Positions 46,961 through 58,038 of a stretch of DNA of 64,000 nucleotides are shown here, in pieces. The stretch comes from Chromobacterium subtsugae. Lineage in GTDB: Bacteria; Pseudomonadota; Gammaproteobacteria; Burkholderiales; Chromobacteriaceae. Under the pieces are notes generated by a model. That model had not been told where the DNA came from and ran no database searches. It saw only the letters and a program-made list of their open reading frames with translations. The translations under genes were made by a program, and so were the position numbers. Location of the stretch: positions 158,963-222,962 of the forward strand of contig NZ_JYKA01000007.1 of the NCBI RefSeq assembly GCF_001676875.1. Reading direction: 5' to 3'. The number at the start of each line of letters is the position of its first letter. The first letter of the stretch is position 1.

Positions 46961-47881
46961 CTATCCTGCCCGCCCCGCCGGTGCCGGCAGATTGGCGGCC
47001 GGTGCCGGCGCGCCGCCCTGGCGCGTCGCCAGCCAGGCCCCCAGGCTGACGCAGACCAGGCCGGCGGCCAGGTAGCCGGTCAGCGGCTCGCCCAGGATGG
47101 GCACCGCCAGCAGGCCGGCCAGCAGGGGAATCAGCGCGAACAAGGCGCTGACGCGCACCGTGCCTAGGATGGCGCTGGCGCGCAGATACAGCAGCATGGC
47201 GCCGATGGCGGCGCCCGCGCCCTGGTACAGCGCCTGGAAGGCCAGCATGCCCCAGGAGGCCTCGGCCAGGTGCTTGGGCAGGAGCAGCGCGTAGATCGGC
47301 AGGTAGATCAGCGCCGCCAGGATGGTGATGGCGCGCGTCAGCGGCCAGGGCTGGAAGCCCCAGCGCCGCGCCAGCACGCCGAAGCTGGCCCAGCAGAGCG
47401 AGGACAGCAGCAATAGCACGTCGCCGGGCAGGGTATGGCCGCCGGCGTCGCCGAACATCGGCGCCGCGCTGATCGCCAGGCCCAGCGCGATCAGCGCGTA
47501 GCCCGGCAGCTTGTGCCGCTGCACAGCCTCGCCGGCCAGCAGCCAGGCGAACGCCGCCGACAGGAATGGCTGCAGGCCGGGCAGCAGCAAGCCGCCGTGC
47601 GCCGCCGGCGCGTATTTGAAGCCGCAATAGGCGAAAACGCTGACGCCGAGGCCGCCCAGCAGGGCGAGCAGCCACTGCCTGGGGTCGCGGACGGCGCCGC
47701 GCGGCAGGCCGCCGTAGGCCAGCAGGATCAGCGCGGCAGTGCCGACGCGCAGCGCCAGGATGTCGGTGCCGGCCAGCGCGCTTTTGCCCGCCAGGCGGGA
47801 GACGATGTTGAAGCCGGTCCAGATGGCGACGGCGCCGGCGGCTGCCAGATAACCCTGGCGGGAAGGGGAGGAAGGCATCAT
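46961..47881 (-). CDS. DMT-superfamily EamA-type exporter
   Basis: A 306-residue inner-membrane protein with ten helices arranged as two EamA repeats. Typical sequence is AAAGAVAIWTGFNIVSRLAG in helix 1, GLLLPGLQPFLSAAFAWLLAGE closing the first repeat and RVSALFALIPLLAGLLAVPILGEP closing the second. Members export amino acids or other metabolites. ATG codons at 47881 and 47878 are both possible; AGGAG spacing slightly favours 47878. It is divergent from a LysR regulator that probably controls it, with an inverted repeat between them. Confidence 0.88.
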   Translation of the reverse strand: MMPSSPSRQGYLAAAGAVAIWTGFNIVSRLAGKSALAGTDILALRVGTAALILLAYGGLPRGAVRDPRQWLLALLGGLGVSVFAYCGFKYAPAAHGGLLLPGLQPFLSAAFAWLLAGEAVQRHKLPGYALIALGLAISAAPMFGDAGGHTLPGDVLLLLSSLCWASFGVLARRWGFQPWPLTRAITILAALIYLPIYALLLPKHLAEASWGMLAFQALYQGAGAAIGAMLLYLRASAILGTVRVSALFALIPLLAGLLAVPILGEPLTGYLAAGLVCVSLGAWLATRQGGAPAPAANLPAPAGRAG

Positions 47882-47922
47882 GGGCTCCTGTGTTCGGATA
47901 CCCGGATGCTAGTCCGCTTCAA

Positions 47923-47951
47923 TAATCAGGAAAAATGAATTATTCTGATTA
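47923..47951. promoter_or_regulatory. Inverted repeat between DMT exporter and LysR gene
   Basis: TAATCAG at 47923-47929 is matched by CTGATTA at 47945-47951 with a 15-base AT-rich spacer. Such dyads in a divergent LysR/target gap commonly serve as the regulator's recognition site. The sequence is seen directly; binding is inferred. Confidence 0.55.
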
Positions 47952-47970
47952 AAATAATCTCTAGGAGAGA

Positions 47971-48882
47971 ATGATGGAGCTGGACGAGTTGCGCATTTTC
48001 CAGGCCGTGCTGCAAGAAGGCGGCATCACCCGCGCCGCGCAGCGGTTGAACCGGGTGCAGTCCAATGTCACCACCCGGCTGCGCCAGCTGGAAGACAAGC
48101 TGGGAGTGGAACTGTTTCTGCGCGAAGGCAAGCGCCTGCTGCCCACCGACGCCGCCCACCGCCTGGGCGGCTACGCCGAGCGCCTGCTGGCGCTGGCCGA
48201 GGAGGCGCGCCAGGCGATGCAGGACCAGACCCCGCGCGGCCAATTGCGGCTGGGCGCGATGGAAAGCACCGCCGCCGCGCGGCTGGCGCCGCTGCTGGCC
48301 GACTACCATCACTGTCATCCGGAAGTGCGGCTGGAGCTGCAGGCGGGAGAGTCGCGCGCGCTGCTGCACGCGGTGCTGGACGGCAAGCTGGACGCGGCGC
48401 TGGTCAGCGGTCCGGTCGACGACGACAGGCTGGAGCAGACGGCGGCGTTCGAGGAAGAAATCGTGCTGGTGGCGGCGGCCGGCCTGGCGCAGCTGTCATT
48501 GCACTTCCTGGCCGACTCCACGCTGCTGACCTTCGGCAGCGGCTGCGCCTACCGCCAGCGGCTGGAACACTGGCTGAGGCGCCAGGGCGTGCAGCCGCGG
48601 CGCATCGTGGAGCTGACTTCCTACCACGCGATGCTCAGCTGCGTGGCCAGCGGCATGGGGCTGGCGATGGTGCCGCGCAGCCTGCTGGACTGCATGCCGC
48701 AGGTGGCCGGACAGGTGTCGGTGCATGCGCTGCCGGCCGACCTGAGCCAGGCGCGGACGGTGCTGATCCGCCGCCGCCAGTGGCGCCAGCCGGCGCTGGA
48801 CGCGTTGCAGCGGATGCTGCAGGAAAAATACCAATCGCCTAAGCCAGTTGAGGAATTTCCATTTATTTCAAATAGTTTGTAA
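47971..48882 (+). CDS. LysR-family transcriptional regulator
   Basis: A 303-residue LysR regulator. The N-terminal winged HTH is clear (ELDELRIFQAVLQEGGITRAAQRLN, then VQSNVTTRLRQLEDKLGVELF), followed by the linker helix and an effector domain with GQLRLGAMESTAAARLAPLLADY and YHAMLSCVASGMGLAMVPRSLL. It is divergently placed against an EamA exporter, the standard arrangement for control of a metabolite exporter. ATG 47971 is followed at once by a second ATG; AGGAG lies upstream. The C-terminal tail after QEKYQSP is not conserved in the family. Confidence 0.92.
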   Translation: MMELDELRIFQAVLQEGGITRAAQRLNRVQSNVTTRLRQLEDKLGVELFLREGKRLLPTDAAHRLGGYAERLLALAEEARQAMQDQTPRGQLRLGAMESTAAARLAPLLADYHHCHPEVRLELQAGESRALLHAVLDGKLDAALVSGPVDDDRLEQTAAFEEEIVLVAAAGLAQLSLHFLADSTLLTFGSGCAYRQRLEHWLRRQGVQPRRIVELTSYHAMLSCVASGMGLAMVPRSLLDCMPQVAGQVSVHALPADLSQARTVLIRRRQWRQPALDALQRMLQEKYQSPKPVEEFPFISNSL

Positions 48883-49008
48883 TAAGAAGTTATTTATTAA
48901 AATTATTTTCATATTAAAGCATTTATCTGAATTTCATATTCCTCCCGTATGATGCGCGGCGCTGCGATGAGGCAGCCATAGAACAACAGAAATCATCCGG
49001 GAGAAAAC

Positions 49009-49833
49009 ATGAAGAAGACGATCGCGCTGCTGCTGGCCGCGGGCTGCGCCGCCAGCAGCGCCGAGGCGCTGGCCTGGGGCCAGGAGGGCCACCGCGTCAC
49101 CGGCTACATCGCCCAGCAGCTGCTGAGCGCGCCGGCCAAGGCGGCGGTGGACAAGCTGATTCCCAACGCCGATTTCGCCCAGCTGGCGCTGTACATGGAC
49201 CAGCACAAGCAGGAGTTGAAGCAGACTCTGCCGGGTTCCGACCAGTGGCACTACAACGACGAGCCGGTGTGCGCCGGCGTGACCGAAGACGAGTGCCCGG
49301 ACGGCAATTGCGCGGCCAACCAGATCGAGCGCTACCGCCAGGTGCTGGCCGACAAATCCGCCGCCAAGGCCGACCGCGCGCAGGCGCTGACTTTCCTGAT
49401 CCACATGGTCGGCGACATCCACCAGCCTTTGCATGCCGCCGACAACCTGGACCGCGGCGGCAACGACTTCAAGGTGCAGCTGCCGGGCAGCAAGAAGGTC
49501 AGCAATCTGCACGCGGTATGGGACACCGCGCTGGTGCAGCAGCAGTTGAACGGCGCCAATGAAAAGACCTGGGCCGCCGCCGATTTGCAGCGCTATCAAC
49601 GCAATGTCGCCGGCTGGCAGAGCGGCGGGGTGATGGATTGGGTGCATGAATCCAACCAGTACGCGCGCGCTGACGTCTACGGCCCGCTGTCCGGCTTCGC
49701 CTGTGGCGCGTCGCCGGCCACGCCGGTTTACCTCGACAACACCTATCTGCGCGCCGGCGGGCTGCTGGTGGAGCAGCAGCTGGCCAAGGCCGGCGCCCGC
49801 ATCGCCGCGGTGATCAACCAGGCGCTGAACTGA
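49009..49833 (+). CDS. S1/P1 nuclease, secreted
   Basis: A 274-residue zinc-dependent nuclease that cleaves single-stranded nucleic acids and 3'-mononucleotides outside the cytoplasm. A signal peptide ends at ALA22, so the mature chain starts with Trp23 (WGQEGHRVTGYIA). In P1-type enzymes this N-terminal Trp is itself a zinc ligand, which fits exactly. Other ligands lie in HMVGDIHQPLHAADNLDRGGNDF near 130-152 and LHAVWDTALV. Cysteines in CAGVTEDECPDGNC may form the disulfides seen in the family. The upstream gap is unusually AT-rich. It probably uses type II secretion, which is not in the window. Confidence 0.93.
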   Translation: MKKTIALLLAAGCAASSAEALAWGQEGHRVTGYIAQQLLSAPAKAAVDKLIPNADFAQLALYMDQHKQELKQTLPGSDQWHYNDEPVCAGVTEDECPDGNCAANQIERYRQVLADKSAAKADRAQALTFLIHMVGDIHQPLHAADNLDRGGNDFKVQLPGSKKVSNLHAVWDTALVQQQLNGANEKTWAAADLQRYQRNVAGWQSGGVMDWVHESNQYARADVYGPLSGFACGASPATPVYLDNTYLRAGGLLVEQQLAKAGARIAAVINQALN

Positions 49834-49937
49834 GCGCGCGCCCGGCTCCCCGCTGGCAGGCGGCGGGCCGGGCCATCTGACGCCGCGCATTTCCGCGCTG
49901 GCCGCTATGCACTAAGATGACGGCCTCAGGAGGAAAT

Positions 49938-50579
49938 ATGTCGCTCAATCTCGCCGATGTCCGATTGGAATACTCGAAGAAGGAATTGTCGCCGGAAGAC
50001 TGCCTGCCGGATGCGATGGCGCAGTTCGAGGTGTGGCTGAACGAGGCGCTGACCGCCCAGGTGCCGGAGCCGACCGCGATGAACGTGGCCTCGGTGGGCG
50101 CCGACGGCCGTCCGGCCTCGCGCATCGTGCTGCTCAAGGGCGTGGAGAACGGCCAATTGCTGTTCTACACCAATTATCTCAGCCGCAAGGGCCAGCAACT
50201 GGACCACAACCCGCATGTGGCGCTGGCCTTTTTCTGGCCGGAGCTGGAGCGCCAGGTCCGGATTGAGGGCACGGTGGCGCGGGTGGCGGCGGAGGTGTCG
50301 GACGCCTATTTCGCCAGCCGGCCGTACACCAGTCGCCTGGGCGCCTGGGCCAGCGAGCAGAGCAGCGAAATCGCCTCCAAGGCGGTGCTGGTCACCCGGG
50401 CGGCGATGTTCGGCGCGCGCCACCCCATCAATGTGCCGCGCCCGCCGCACTGGGGCGGCTACGCGGTGACGCCGGAGCGGATCGAGTTCTGGCAGGGCCG
50501 GCCCAGCCGCCTGCACGACCGCGTGGTGTACACGCTGCAAGACGGCGGCGGCTGGCAGCGCTCCCGCCTGGCGCCCTGA
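49938..50579 (+). CDS. pdxH: Pyridoxamine/pyridoxine 5'-phosphate oxidase
   Basis: FMN-dependent oxidase making pyridoxal 5'-phosphate from PNP or PMP. The 213 residues (E. coli 218) have [32 protein letters not shown] near 48-79 for FMN binding (key parts [12 protein letters not shown]). The [17 protein letters not shown] segment and the C-terminal signature [27 protein letters not shown] follow (key parts WGGY and EFWQG). Start ATG 49938 follows CAGGAGGAAAT, an excellent ribosome site. A terminator follows the stop codon. Confidence 0.97.
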   Translation: MSLNLADVRLEYSKKELSPEDCLPDAMAQFEVWLNEALTAQVPEPTAMNVASVGADGRPASRIVLLKGVENGQLLFYTNYLSRKGQQLDHNPHVALAFFWPELERQVRIEGTVARVAAEVSDAYFASRPYTSRLGAWASEQSSEIASKAVLVTRAAMFGARHPINVPRPPHWGGYAVTPERIEFWQGRPSRLHDRVVYTLQDGGGWQRSRLAP

Positions 50580-50606
50580 CTTCTCCCCTTCCCCAGATAT
50601 CCCGCG

Positions 50607-50630
50607 CGGGCCGGTTTTCCGGCCCGTCTT
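50607..50630 (+). terminator. Rho-independent terminator after pdxH
   Basis: The 8-bp stem CGGGCCGG-TTTT-CCGGCCCG is followed by TCTT, 27 bases past the stop codon. Confidence 0.75.
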
Positions 50631-51082
50631 CGTATCCGGCGGCCGCTTCAAAGACAATTGTCATGTTTTTACAACAAATGTTCGGCAATAAGAACAATCT
50701 GGAATTATATCGTTAATTTTCATTTTTCCAGATGGCCTCTGCAGCACAGAAACCTAGCCACAGCAATTGATCCAGTACAGGCAAGCATCCTAGACCCATC
50801 TGCAACTGCTAGAAAGTACAGATGAATGTGGCGAAGAAAATTCCAATACATAATTTATGCACTTGGGATTGAATGAGCCAGGATACTGCCAGCAGCATCC
50901 TTCCTGTTTGCGACTACCTGGCAGGGTGTCGCGGCGGATCCCTCCTTCCCGGTGCTAGCCGCAGACGCGCCCCGGATTCTTTTCCCTGGGTGGCGAGCCT
51001 GGCAGCAGGGCGATGCGCACGACTCCCGCAAGAGGCGTCGGCGACCATACACCGCCCGGGCGGCCCAGGTTCTCCCTTCGTC

Positions 51083-52683
<1,601 letters not shown>

Positions 52684-52700
52684 GCCGCCGCCCGCGGCAG

Positions 52701-52722
52701 GGCGGCCCCGTTCGGGGCCGCC
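52701..52722 (+). terminator. Hairpin after M4 protease gene
   Basis: A perfect 9-bp stem GGCGGCCCC-GTTC-GGGGCCGCC lies 17 bases past the stop codon. There is no T run, so termination may be partial and allow read-through to the aminopeptidase gene. Confidence 0.5.
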
Positions 52723-52778
52723 GCCAAAATAGCCGTACCGGCGCCGAGAGGCGCCGGCCCTCGCTCGGGAGTCCCATT

Positions 52779-54038
52779 ATGTTGAAACTGCGTCAAAGCG
52801 CTCTGCTGGTCCTGCTGGGCCTGGCCGGCGCCGCCCAGGCCCAGCCGGTCTGGATTTCGGTAGGCGATCAAGGCTATCAGCTGCTGCGCAAGATCGATGC
52901 CGGCGCCAAGAGCCAGGAAAGCCGCAAGCTGGCGGCCGACGGCCGCCTCGCCAAGGGCGCCGCCGCCGGCGAAACCGTGCACCTGGTGCAGGTGGACGAC
53001 GCGCTGCTGCCCCAGCTGTCCGACGCCATCCATGAAAACCTGCGCCACTGCGGCGGCTTCATCGTCCACGGCAGCCTGAAGGAGGCGCGCGCCGCGCTGA
53101 ACGGCCCGGCCGCGCCGCTGGCCGCCCTCGCCGCGCCGAGCTATGCGATAGACAACCAGGCCACGGTGAACAAGCTGCTGCCGCAGCTGCAGGACAGCAA
53201 CATCCTCGGCACCATCCAGTCGCTGTCGGGCTACCAGAACCGCTTCTACACCACCAGCCACGGCGTCAACGCCTCCAACTGGATCGCCAGCCAATGGAAG
53301 CAACTGGCCGGCAGCCGCAGCGACGTGACGGTAGAGCAGTTCAGCCACGCCGGCTGGCCGCAGAAATCGGTGATCCTCACCATCAAGGGCACCGACAACG
53401 CCGCCGAAACCCTGGTGCTGGGCGGCCACCTGGACTCCACGGTCGGCAACGGCACCGGCGAAAACAGCCGCGCGCCCGGCGCCGACGACGACGCTTCCGG
53501 CGTGGCCAGCCTGACCGAGGTGGCGCGCGTGCTGCTGGCCAGCAACTACCAGCCGCGCCGCACCATCAAGTTCATGGCCTACTCGGCGGAAGAAGTCGGC
53601 CTGCGCGGCTCGTCCGACATCGCCAAGCGCTTCAAGCAGCAGCAGGTCAAGGTGGTGGGCGCGTTGCAGCTGGACATGACCAACTACCAGGGCGACGCGC
53701 AGGACATCTTCCTGTTCACCGACTACACCAACGCCGCGCAGAACACCTTCCTGGCTAACCTGGCCAAGGTTTATCTGCCCAACTTGAAGGTGGCTTACAG
53801 CCAGTGCGGCTACGCTTGCTCCGACCACGCCTCGTGGAACGCGCAAGGCTATGCGGCGTCGTTCCCGTTCGAGTCCAGCTTCAACAACTCCAACCCCTAC
53901 ATCCACAGCGGCAGCGACACGCTGGCCAGCTCCGGCAACCAGGCGCGCCACGCGCTTAAGTTTTCGCAGCTGGCGCTGGCCTACGCGGTGGAGCTGGGCA
54001 GCGACGGTCCGTCTGCCAAGGCGGCGAGTCTGCGCTGA
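52779..54038 (+). CDS. Secreted M28 aminopeptidase (Vibrio leucyl aminopeptidase-like)
   Basis: A 419-residue exported zinc aminopeptidase. After the signal peptide (SALLVLLGLAGAAQAQ) comes a prodomain of about 120 residues, then the M28 catalytic domain. Its metal ligands are visible as LVLGGHLDS (His, Asp), APGADDDASG (bridging Asp), YSAEEVGLRGS (catalytic Glu and ligand Glu), LQLDMTNY (Asp) and YIHSGSDT (His). A CGYACSDH pair could form the disulfide near the active site found in the Vibrio enzyme. With the neighbouring M4 endoprotease it would reduce extracellular protein to free amino acids. Confidence 0.93.
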   Translation: MLKLRQSALLVLLGLAGAAQAQPVWISVGDQGYQLLRKIDAGAKSQESRKLAADGRLAKGAAAGETVHLVQVDDALLPQLSDAIHENLRHCGGFIVHGSLKEARAALNGPAAPLAALAAPSYAIDNQATVNKLLPQLQDSNILGTIQSLSGYQNRFYTTSHGVNASNWIASQWKQLAGSRSDVTVEQFSHAGWPQKSVILTIKGTDNAAETLVLGGHLDSTVGNGTGENSRAPGADDDASGVASLTEVARVLLASNYQPRRTIKFMAYSAEEVGLRGSSDIAKRFKQQQVKVVGALQLDMTNYQGDAQDIFLFTDYTNAAQNTFLANLAKVYLPNLKVAYSQCGYACSDHASWNAQGYAASFPFESSFNNSNPYIHSGSDTLASSGNQARHALKFSQLALAYAVELGSDGPSAKAASLR

Positions 54039-54091
54039 GCGCTTCTCCGTCCGGGCGCGAGCCAGCCATGGGGCCGGCGCCCAGGATTCGG

Positions 54092-54129
54092 CCGCGGTTC
54101 CCGCTGTGGGCGGGACCGCGGTCTTTTTT
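54092..54129 (+). terminator. Rho-independent terminator after M28 aminopeptidase gene
   Basis: A long stem pairs CCGCGG and TCCCGC with GCGGGA and CCGCGG, followed by TCTTTTTT. It lies between the convergent aminopeptidase and ppc genes. Confidence 0.85.
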
Positions 54130-54135
54130 CGCCGC

Positions 54136-56835
54136 TCAGCCGGTGTTGCGCAGGCCGGCGGCGGTGCCGTTGATGGTCAGGTGGATCGCGTGCAGCGTGT
54201 CCTCATCCTCCGGCTCGGCGCGCAGCCGGGCCAGCAAGTCGATCTGCAGCAGGCCCAGCGCGTCCAGATAGGGCAGCCGGGTTTCCAGGCTGCGGCGCAG
54301 CGTCGGATTGGTTTCCAGCAATTCGGTCTGGCCGCTGATGGCGTAGAAGGCGTCGTGGGTTTTCTGCCATTCCGCCTCTATCATGCCGAACAGCCGCTGC
54401 GCGAGCGCGGGGTCCGCCACCAGGCCGGCGAAGCGGCGCGCGATGCCCAGATCGGCCTTGGCCAGCACCTGTTCCATATTGGACAGCATCACCTGGAAGA
54501 ACGGCGAATGGCGGTACAGGCTTTGCAGCCGCGCCAGCCCGGCGTCGCCGTGCTTTTGCACATAGGCGGCCACCGCGGAGCCGACGCCGAACCAGCCGGG
54601 CAGCATCAGCCGCGATTGCGACCAGGAAAACACCCAGGGAATCGCGCGCAGATCGGCGATGGCGGCCAGGCTCTTGCGCGAAGCCGGCCGGCTGCCGATG
54701 TTCAGCTTGGCGATGGCGGCCACCGGCGTCGCCTCCAGGAAGTACTGCATGAAGCCCGGCGTCTCCACCAGCGCGCGGTAGGCGGCGAAGGCGGTGGCCG
54801 ACAGCTCGTCGAAGGCCTGGATGTCGGTTTCGCCGCCGGAGACATGGCCCAGGCTGGCTTCCAGCGTGGCCGCCACCAGCGCCTCCAGGTTGCGGCCGGC
54901 GATGGCCGGGTCGGAGTATTTGGCGGTGATCACCTCGCCCTGCTCGGTGATGCGGATGCGGCCGGCCACGCTGCCGGCGGGCTGGGCGACGATGGCCTCG
55001 TACGACGGCCCGCCGCCGCGGCCCACCGAGCCGCCGCGGCCGTGGAACAGCTGCAGCCGCGCGCCGGCCTCGGCGAACGCCTTCACCAGCCGCGTCTCGG
55101 CCTGGTGGAGCTGCCACTGGCTGGTCAGGTAGCCGCCGTCCTTATTGCTGTCGGAATAGCCCAGCATCACCTCCTGCACCCGCGCGCGGCTGTCCAAGAG
55201 CTGCTGGTACCAGGGCAGCGCGAACAGCGCGCGCATCACCGTTTCGCTGTTTTCCAGGTCGGCGATGGTTTCGAACAAGGGCACCAGGTTGACGCTGGCG
55301 CGCGGCGCGCCGTTTTCCAGCCGGATCAGGCCGGCCTCCTTGCACAGCAGCGCCAGCGCCAGGATGTCGCTGACGCTGGCGCAGTTGGAGATGATGCACT
55401 GGCCGATGGCGTCGACGCCGAATTCGCGCTGGATCGCCGCCGCCTCGCGGAAGATGGCCAGCTCTTTCTCGGTGGTTTCGCCGTAGCGCAGGTAGGGCGA
55501 GAACAGCAGCCTGGGCGTCGCCAGTTCGCGCGTCAGCGCCCGCACCCGCGCGGTTTCGTCCAGCGCCTGGTACTCCTCCAGGCCGGCGGCGCTGAACAGC
55601 TCGGCCACCGCGCTTTCATGGACGGCGGCGTGCTGGCGCAGGTCCAGCGGCATCAGGAAGAAGCCGAACACGTCGACGCTGCGGATCAGCCGCGACAGGC
55701 GGCCCTCGGCCAGCAGCGCGCTGCCGTGCGCGTGCAGCGAATCGGACAGCGCGGCCAGGTCCGAAGCCAGCGCCCGGTGGTCCGGGTAAGGCGCGCGCTC
55801 GTCCCAGCGGCAGTTCAGCTCGATGCCGCGCAGCCGGGCGCTGGCGCGCAGCCGGCCCTGCATGGTGGCCAGCGCGCGGCGGTAGGGCTCCTCGCTGCGG
55901 CTGACCGCGCCGTCCGGCGAGTTTTCCGCCAGCGCCAGCACCGCTGCGCTTGCCGTCACCAGCCGCGACGACATCGACAGCTCGCGGTACAGGCTCTTCA
56001 ACTCCTGCAGATAGTATTCGAACGCCTGCTGCGCCTGGCGCGTCACCGCATGGCGCAGCAAGCCGGCGTCGACATTGGGGTTGCCGTCGCGGTCGCCGCC
56101 TATCCAGCTGCCGACGCGGACGAAGGAGGGCAGACACGGCGCCTCGCCCCACAGCTGGCCGATTTCGCGCTCCAGCCGCTGGTACAGCGCCGGCAGCGCT
56201 TCGAAGAAGGCCAGCGGGTGGTAAGCGACGCCGTTGGTGATCTCGTCGCGCACCGTCATCTTGAAGTGGCGGATTTCCGAGGTTTGCCACAGCGCCAGGA
56301 TCGCCCGCTTCAGTTTGGCCTCCAGCGCTTCGCGCTCCTCCGGCGTCAAGTCGGCGGCGTTGAGCTGGCACAGGAAGCGGCGCACCGCGCGGTGGCCGTC
56401 CAGCACGCTCTGGCGCTGCACCTCGGTGGGGTGGGCGGTGAGGATGGCGCCCACTTGGGCATGGCTGAGCAGCTGGTGCAGGCTGTGGAAGCTGACGCCG
56501 TCCTGGCGCAGCTTGTGCAGCGCGCGCGCCAGGCTGCCCTGCTGCGGCAGCGAACCGGCCAGCTGGTGGGCGCGGCGGCGGCGGTTGTGGTGCAGGTCTT
56601 CCGCGATGTTGAACAGCTGAGCGTACAGGCCGCAGGCGCGCAGCAGCGAGGCGGCGGCTTCCGGCGCCAACTGCGGCAGCGGATGGCTGCGCTCGTCGCC
56701 GCGGCGCTGGGCGATGGCTTGCACCGCGCCGTACACCACCGGGCCTTCCTGTTCGTTGACCACCTCGGACAGCAACCGGTCCAGACAGGCCAGGTCGGCC
56801 CTCAGCGGCAAATCCTTGTCGTGTTCGCTCGTCAT
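54136..56835 (-). CDS. ppc: Phosphoenolpyruvate carboxylase
   Basis: Makes oxaloacetate from phosphoenolpyruvate and bicarbonate, refilling the TCA cycle. The 899 residues (E. coli 883) contain the catalytic His motif LTAHPTEVQRQS (His135 region), SWIGGDRDGNPNVDA, VMLGYSDSNKDGGYL, FHGRGGSVGRGGGP and the conserved C-terminal INGTAAGLRNTG. ATG 56835 gives the expected N-terminus; the in-frame extension upstream is not family-like. It is convergent with the aminopeptidase gene and divergent from hemC with a gap of about 240 bases. Confidence 0.98.
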   Translation of the reverse strand: MTSEHDKDLPLRADLACLDRLLSEVVNEQEGPVVYGAVQAIAQRRGDERSHPLPQLAPEAAASLLRACGLYAQLFNIAEDLHHNRRRRAHQLAGSLPQQGSLARALHKLRQDGVSFHSLHQLLSHAQVGAILTAHPTEVQRQSVLDGHRAVRRFLCQLNAADLTPEEREALEAKLKRAILALWQTSEIRHFKMTVRDEITNGVAYHPLAFFEALPALYQRLEREIGQLWGEAPCLPSFVRVGSWIGGDRDGNPNVDAGLLRHAVTRQAQQAFEYYLQELKSLYRELSMSSRLVTASAAVLALAENSPDGAVSRSEEPYRRALATMQGRLRASARLRGIELNCRWDERAPYPDHRALASDLAALSDSLHAHGSALLAEGRLSRLIRSVDVFGFFLMPLDLRQHAAVHESAVAELFSAAGLEEYQALDETARVRALTRELATPRLLFSPYLRYGETTEKELAIFREAAAIQREFGVDAIGQCIISNCASVSDILALALLCKEAGLIRLENGAPRASVNLVPLFETIADLENSETVMRALFALPWYQQLLDSRARVQEVMLGYSDSNKDGGYLTSQWQLHQAETRLVKAFAEAGARLQLFHGRGGSVGRGGGPSYEAIVAQPAGSVAGRIRITEQGEVITAKYSDPAIAGRNLEALVAATLEASLGHVSGGETDIQAFDELSATAFAAYRALVETPGFMQYFLEATPVAAIAKLNIGSRPASRKSLAAIADLRAIPWVFSWSQSRLMLPGWFGVGSAVAAYVQKHGDAGLARLQSLYRHSPFFQVMLSNMEQVLAKADLGIARRFAGLVADPALAQRLFGMIEAEWQKTHDAFYAISGQTELLETNPTLRRSLETRLPYLDALGLLQIDLLARLRAEPEDEDTLHAIHLTINGTAAGLRNTG

Positions 56836-57073
56836 CTTGTTCGTCCCTAGTTTTCGACTTGTCAGGAATGGCCGCCGCCGCGACGGCCATTCCTCACCTG
56901 TCATAACCGGATAATCATCATAAGCAGCTTCCACGCCGTAGTGGCGACACTACGGCAATTTCCGCGTTTGCGCCTTGATCTTGCTGCGTCGCAACAACAA
57001 GCGCGCCAAGTCCCTGCCGGCGTCGTGGTAGAATCTGCGCCTGATTTCACCCCTTTCGATGGGACCCGGTTTC

Positions 57074-58003
57074 ATGGACAAGATCGTCATCGCCAGCCGC
57101 GAAAGCCGGCTGGCCATGTGGCAGGCCGAACACATCCAGGCCCGCCTGCAAGCGCTGTATCCGCACCTCGCGGTGGAAATCCTGGGCATGACTACCCAGG
57201 GCGACCAGATCCTGGACCAGACGCTGTCCAAGATCGGCGGCAAGGGCCTGTTCGTCAAGGAGCTGGAGCAGGCGCTGCTGGATGGCCGCGCCGACCTGGC
57301 GGTGCACTCGCTGAAGGATGTGCCGATGACGCTGCCGGAAGGGTTCGAGCTGGCCGCGGTGTGCGAACGCGAAGACCCGCGCGACGCCTTCGTCTCCAAC
57401 CGCTTCCACAGCCTGTCCGAATTGCCGGCCGGCAGCGTGGTGGGCACCTCCAGCCTGCGGCGCGAGGCGCAGCTGCGCGCCCGCTTCCCGCAACTGACGG
57501 TGAAGCCGCTGCGCGGCAATGTGCAAACCCGGTTGAAGAAGCTGGACGACGGCGAGTTCGACGCCATCATCCTGGCGGCCGCCGGCCTGAAGCGGCTGGG
57601 TCTGGCCGAGCGCATCCGCGGCGAGCTGGCGCCGTCGGAGAGCCTGCCGGCGGCGGGCCAAGGCGCGCTGGGGATCGAAATCCGCGCCGGCCGCGCCGAT
57701 CTCATGGCGCTTTTGGCGCCGCTGAACCACCCGGCCACCCGCGCCTGCACCGCCGCCGAGCGCGCGTTGGCCAAGGAGTTGGGCGGCAGCTGCCAGGTGC
57801 CGCTGGGCGCTTTCGCTACTCTGAATGAGGGCACGCTGACGCTGGGCGGCCTGGTCGCGCATCCGGACGGCTCGGTGGTGCTGACCGCCAGCGCTAGCGC
57901 GCCGGCCGACTACGCCGAGGCGCTGGGCCGGGCGGTGGCGAAGAAACTGGTGGACGACGGCGCCAAGCCGCTGATCGCGGCGGTGTTGGCCGAACCGCGC
58001 TGA
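57074..58003 (+). CDS. hemC: Porphobilinogen deaminase (hydroxymethylbilane synthase)
   Basis: Joins four porphobilinogen units into hydroxymethylbilane. The 309 residues (E. coli 313) have [18 protein letters not shown] at the start, [12 protein letters not shown] with catalytic Asp, and [16 protein letters not shown]. The dipyrromethane-cofactor cysteine is in [10 protein letters not shown] (Cys240). ATG 57074 gives the standard N-terminus. It opens a plus-strand run with DUF1697, hemD, hemX and hemY; gaps and overlaps of a few bases make this one operon. Confidence 0.97.
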   Translation: MDKIVIASRESRLAMWQAEHIQARLQALYPHLAVEILGMTTQGDQILDQTLSKIGGKGLFVKELEQALLDGRADLAVHSLKDVPMTLPEGFELAAVCEREDPRDAFVSNRFHSLSELPAGSVVGTSSLRREAQLRARFPQLTVKPLRGNVQTRLKKLDDGEFDAIILAAAGLKRLGLAERIRGELAPSESLPAAGQGALGIEIRAGRADLMALLAPLNHPATRACTAAERALAKELGGSCQVPLGAFATLNEGTLTLGGLVAHPDGSVVLTASASAPADYAEALGRAVAKKLVDDGAKPLIAAVLAEPR

Positions 58004-58038
58004 GGGCGGAACCACGGCATTCAAACGGAGGGGCTGGC

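Noticed and set aside
53851..56850. Open frame of about 1000 codons opposite ppc
   Set aside because: It lies antisense to an intact ppc with all catalytic motifs. Its start lies in another frame of the aminopeptidase gene and it reads through the terminator.
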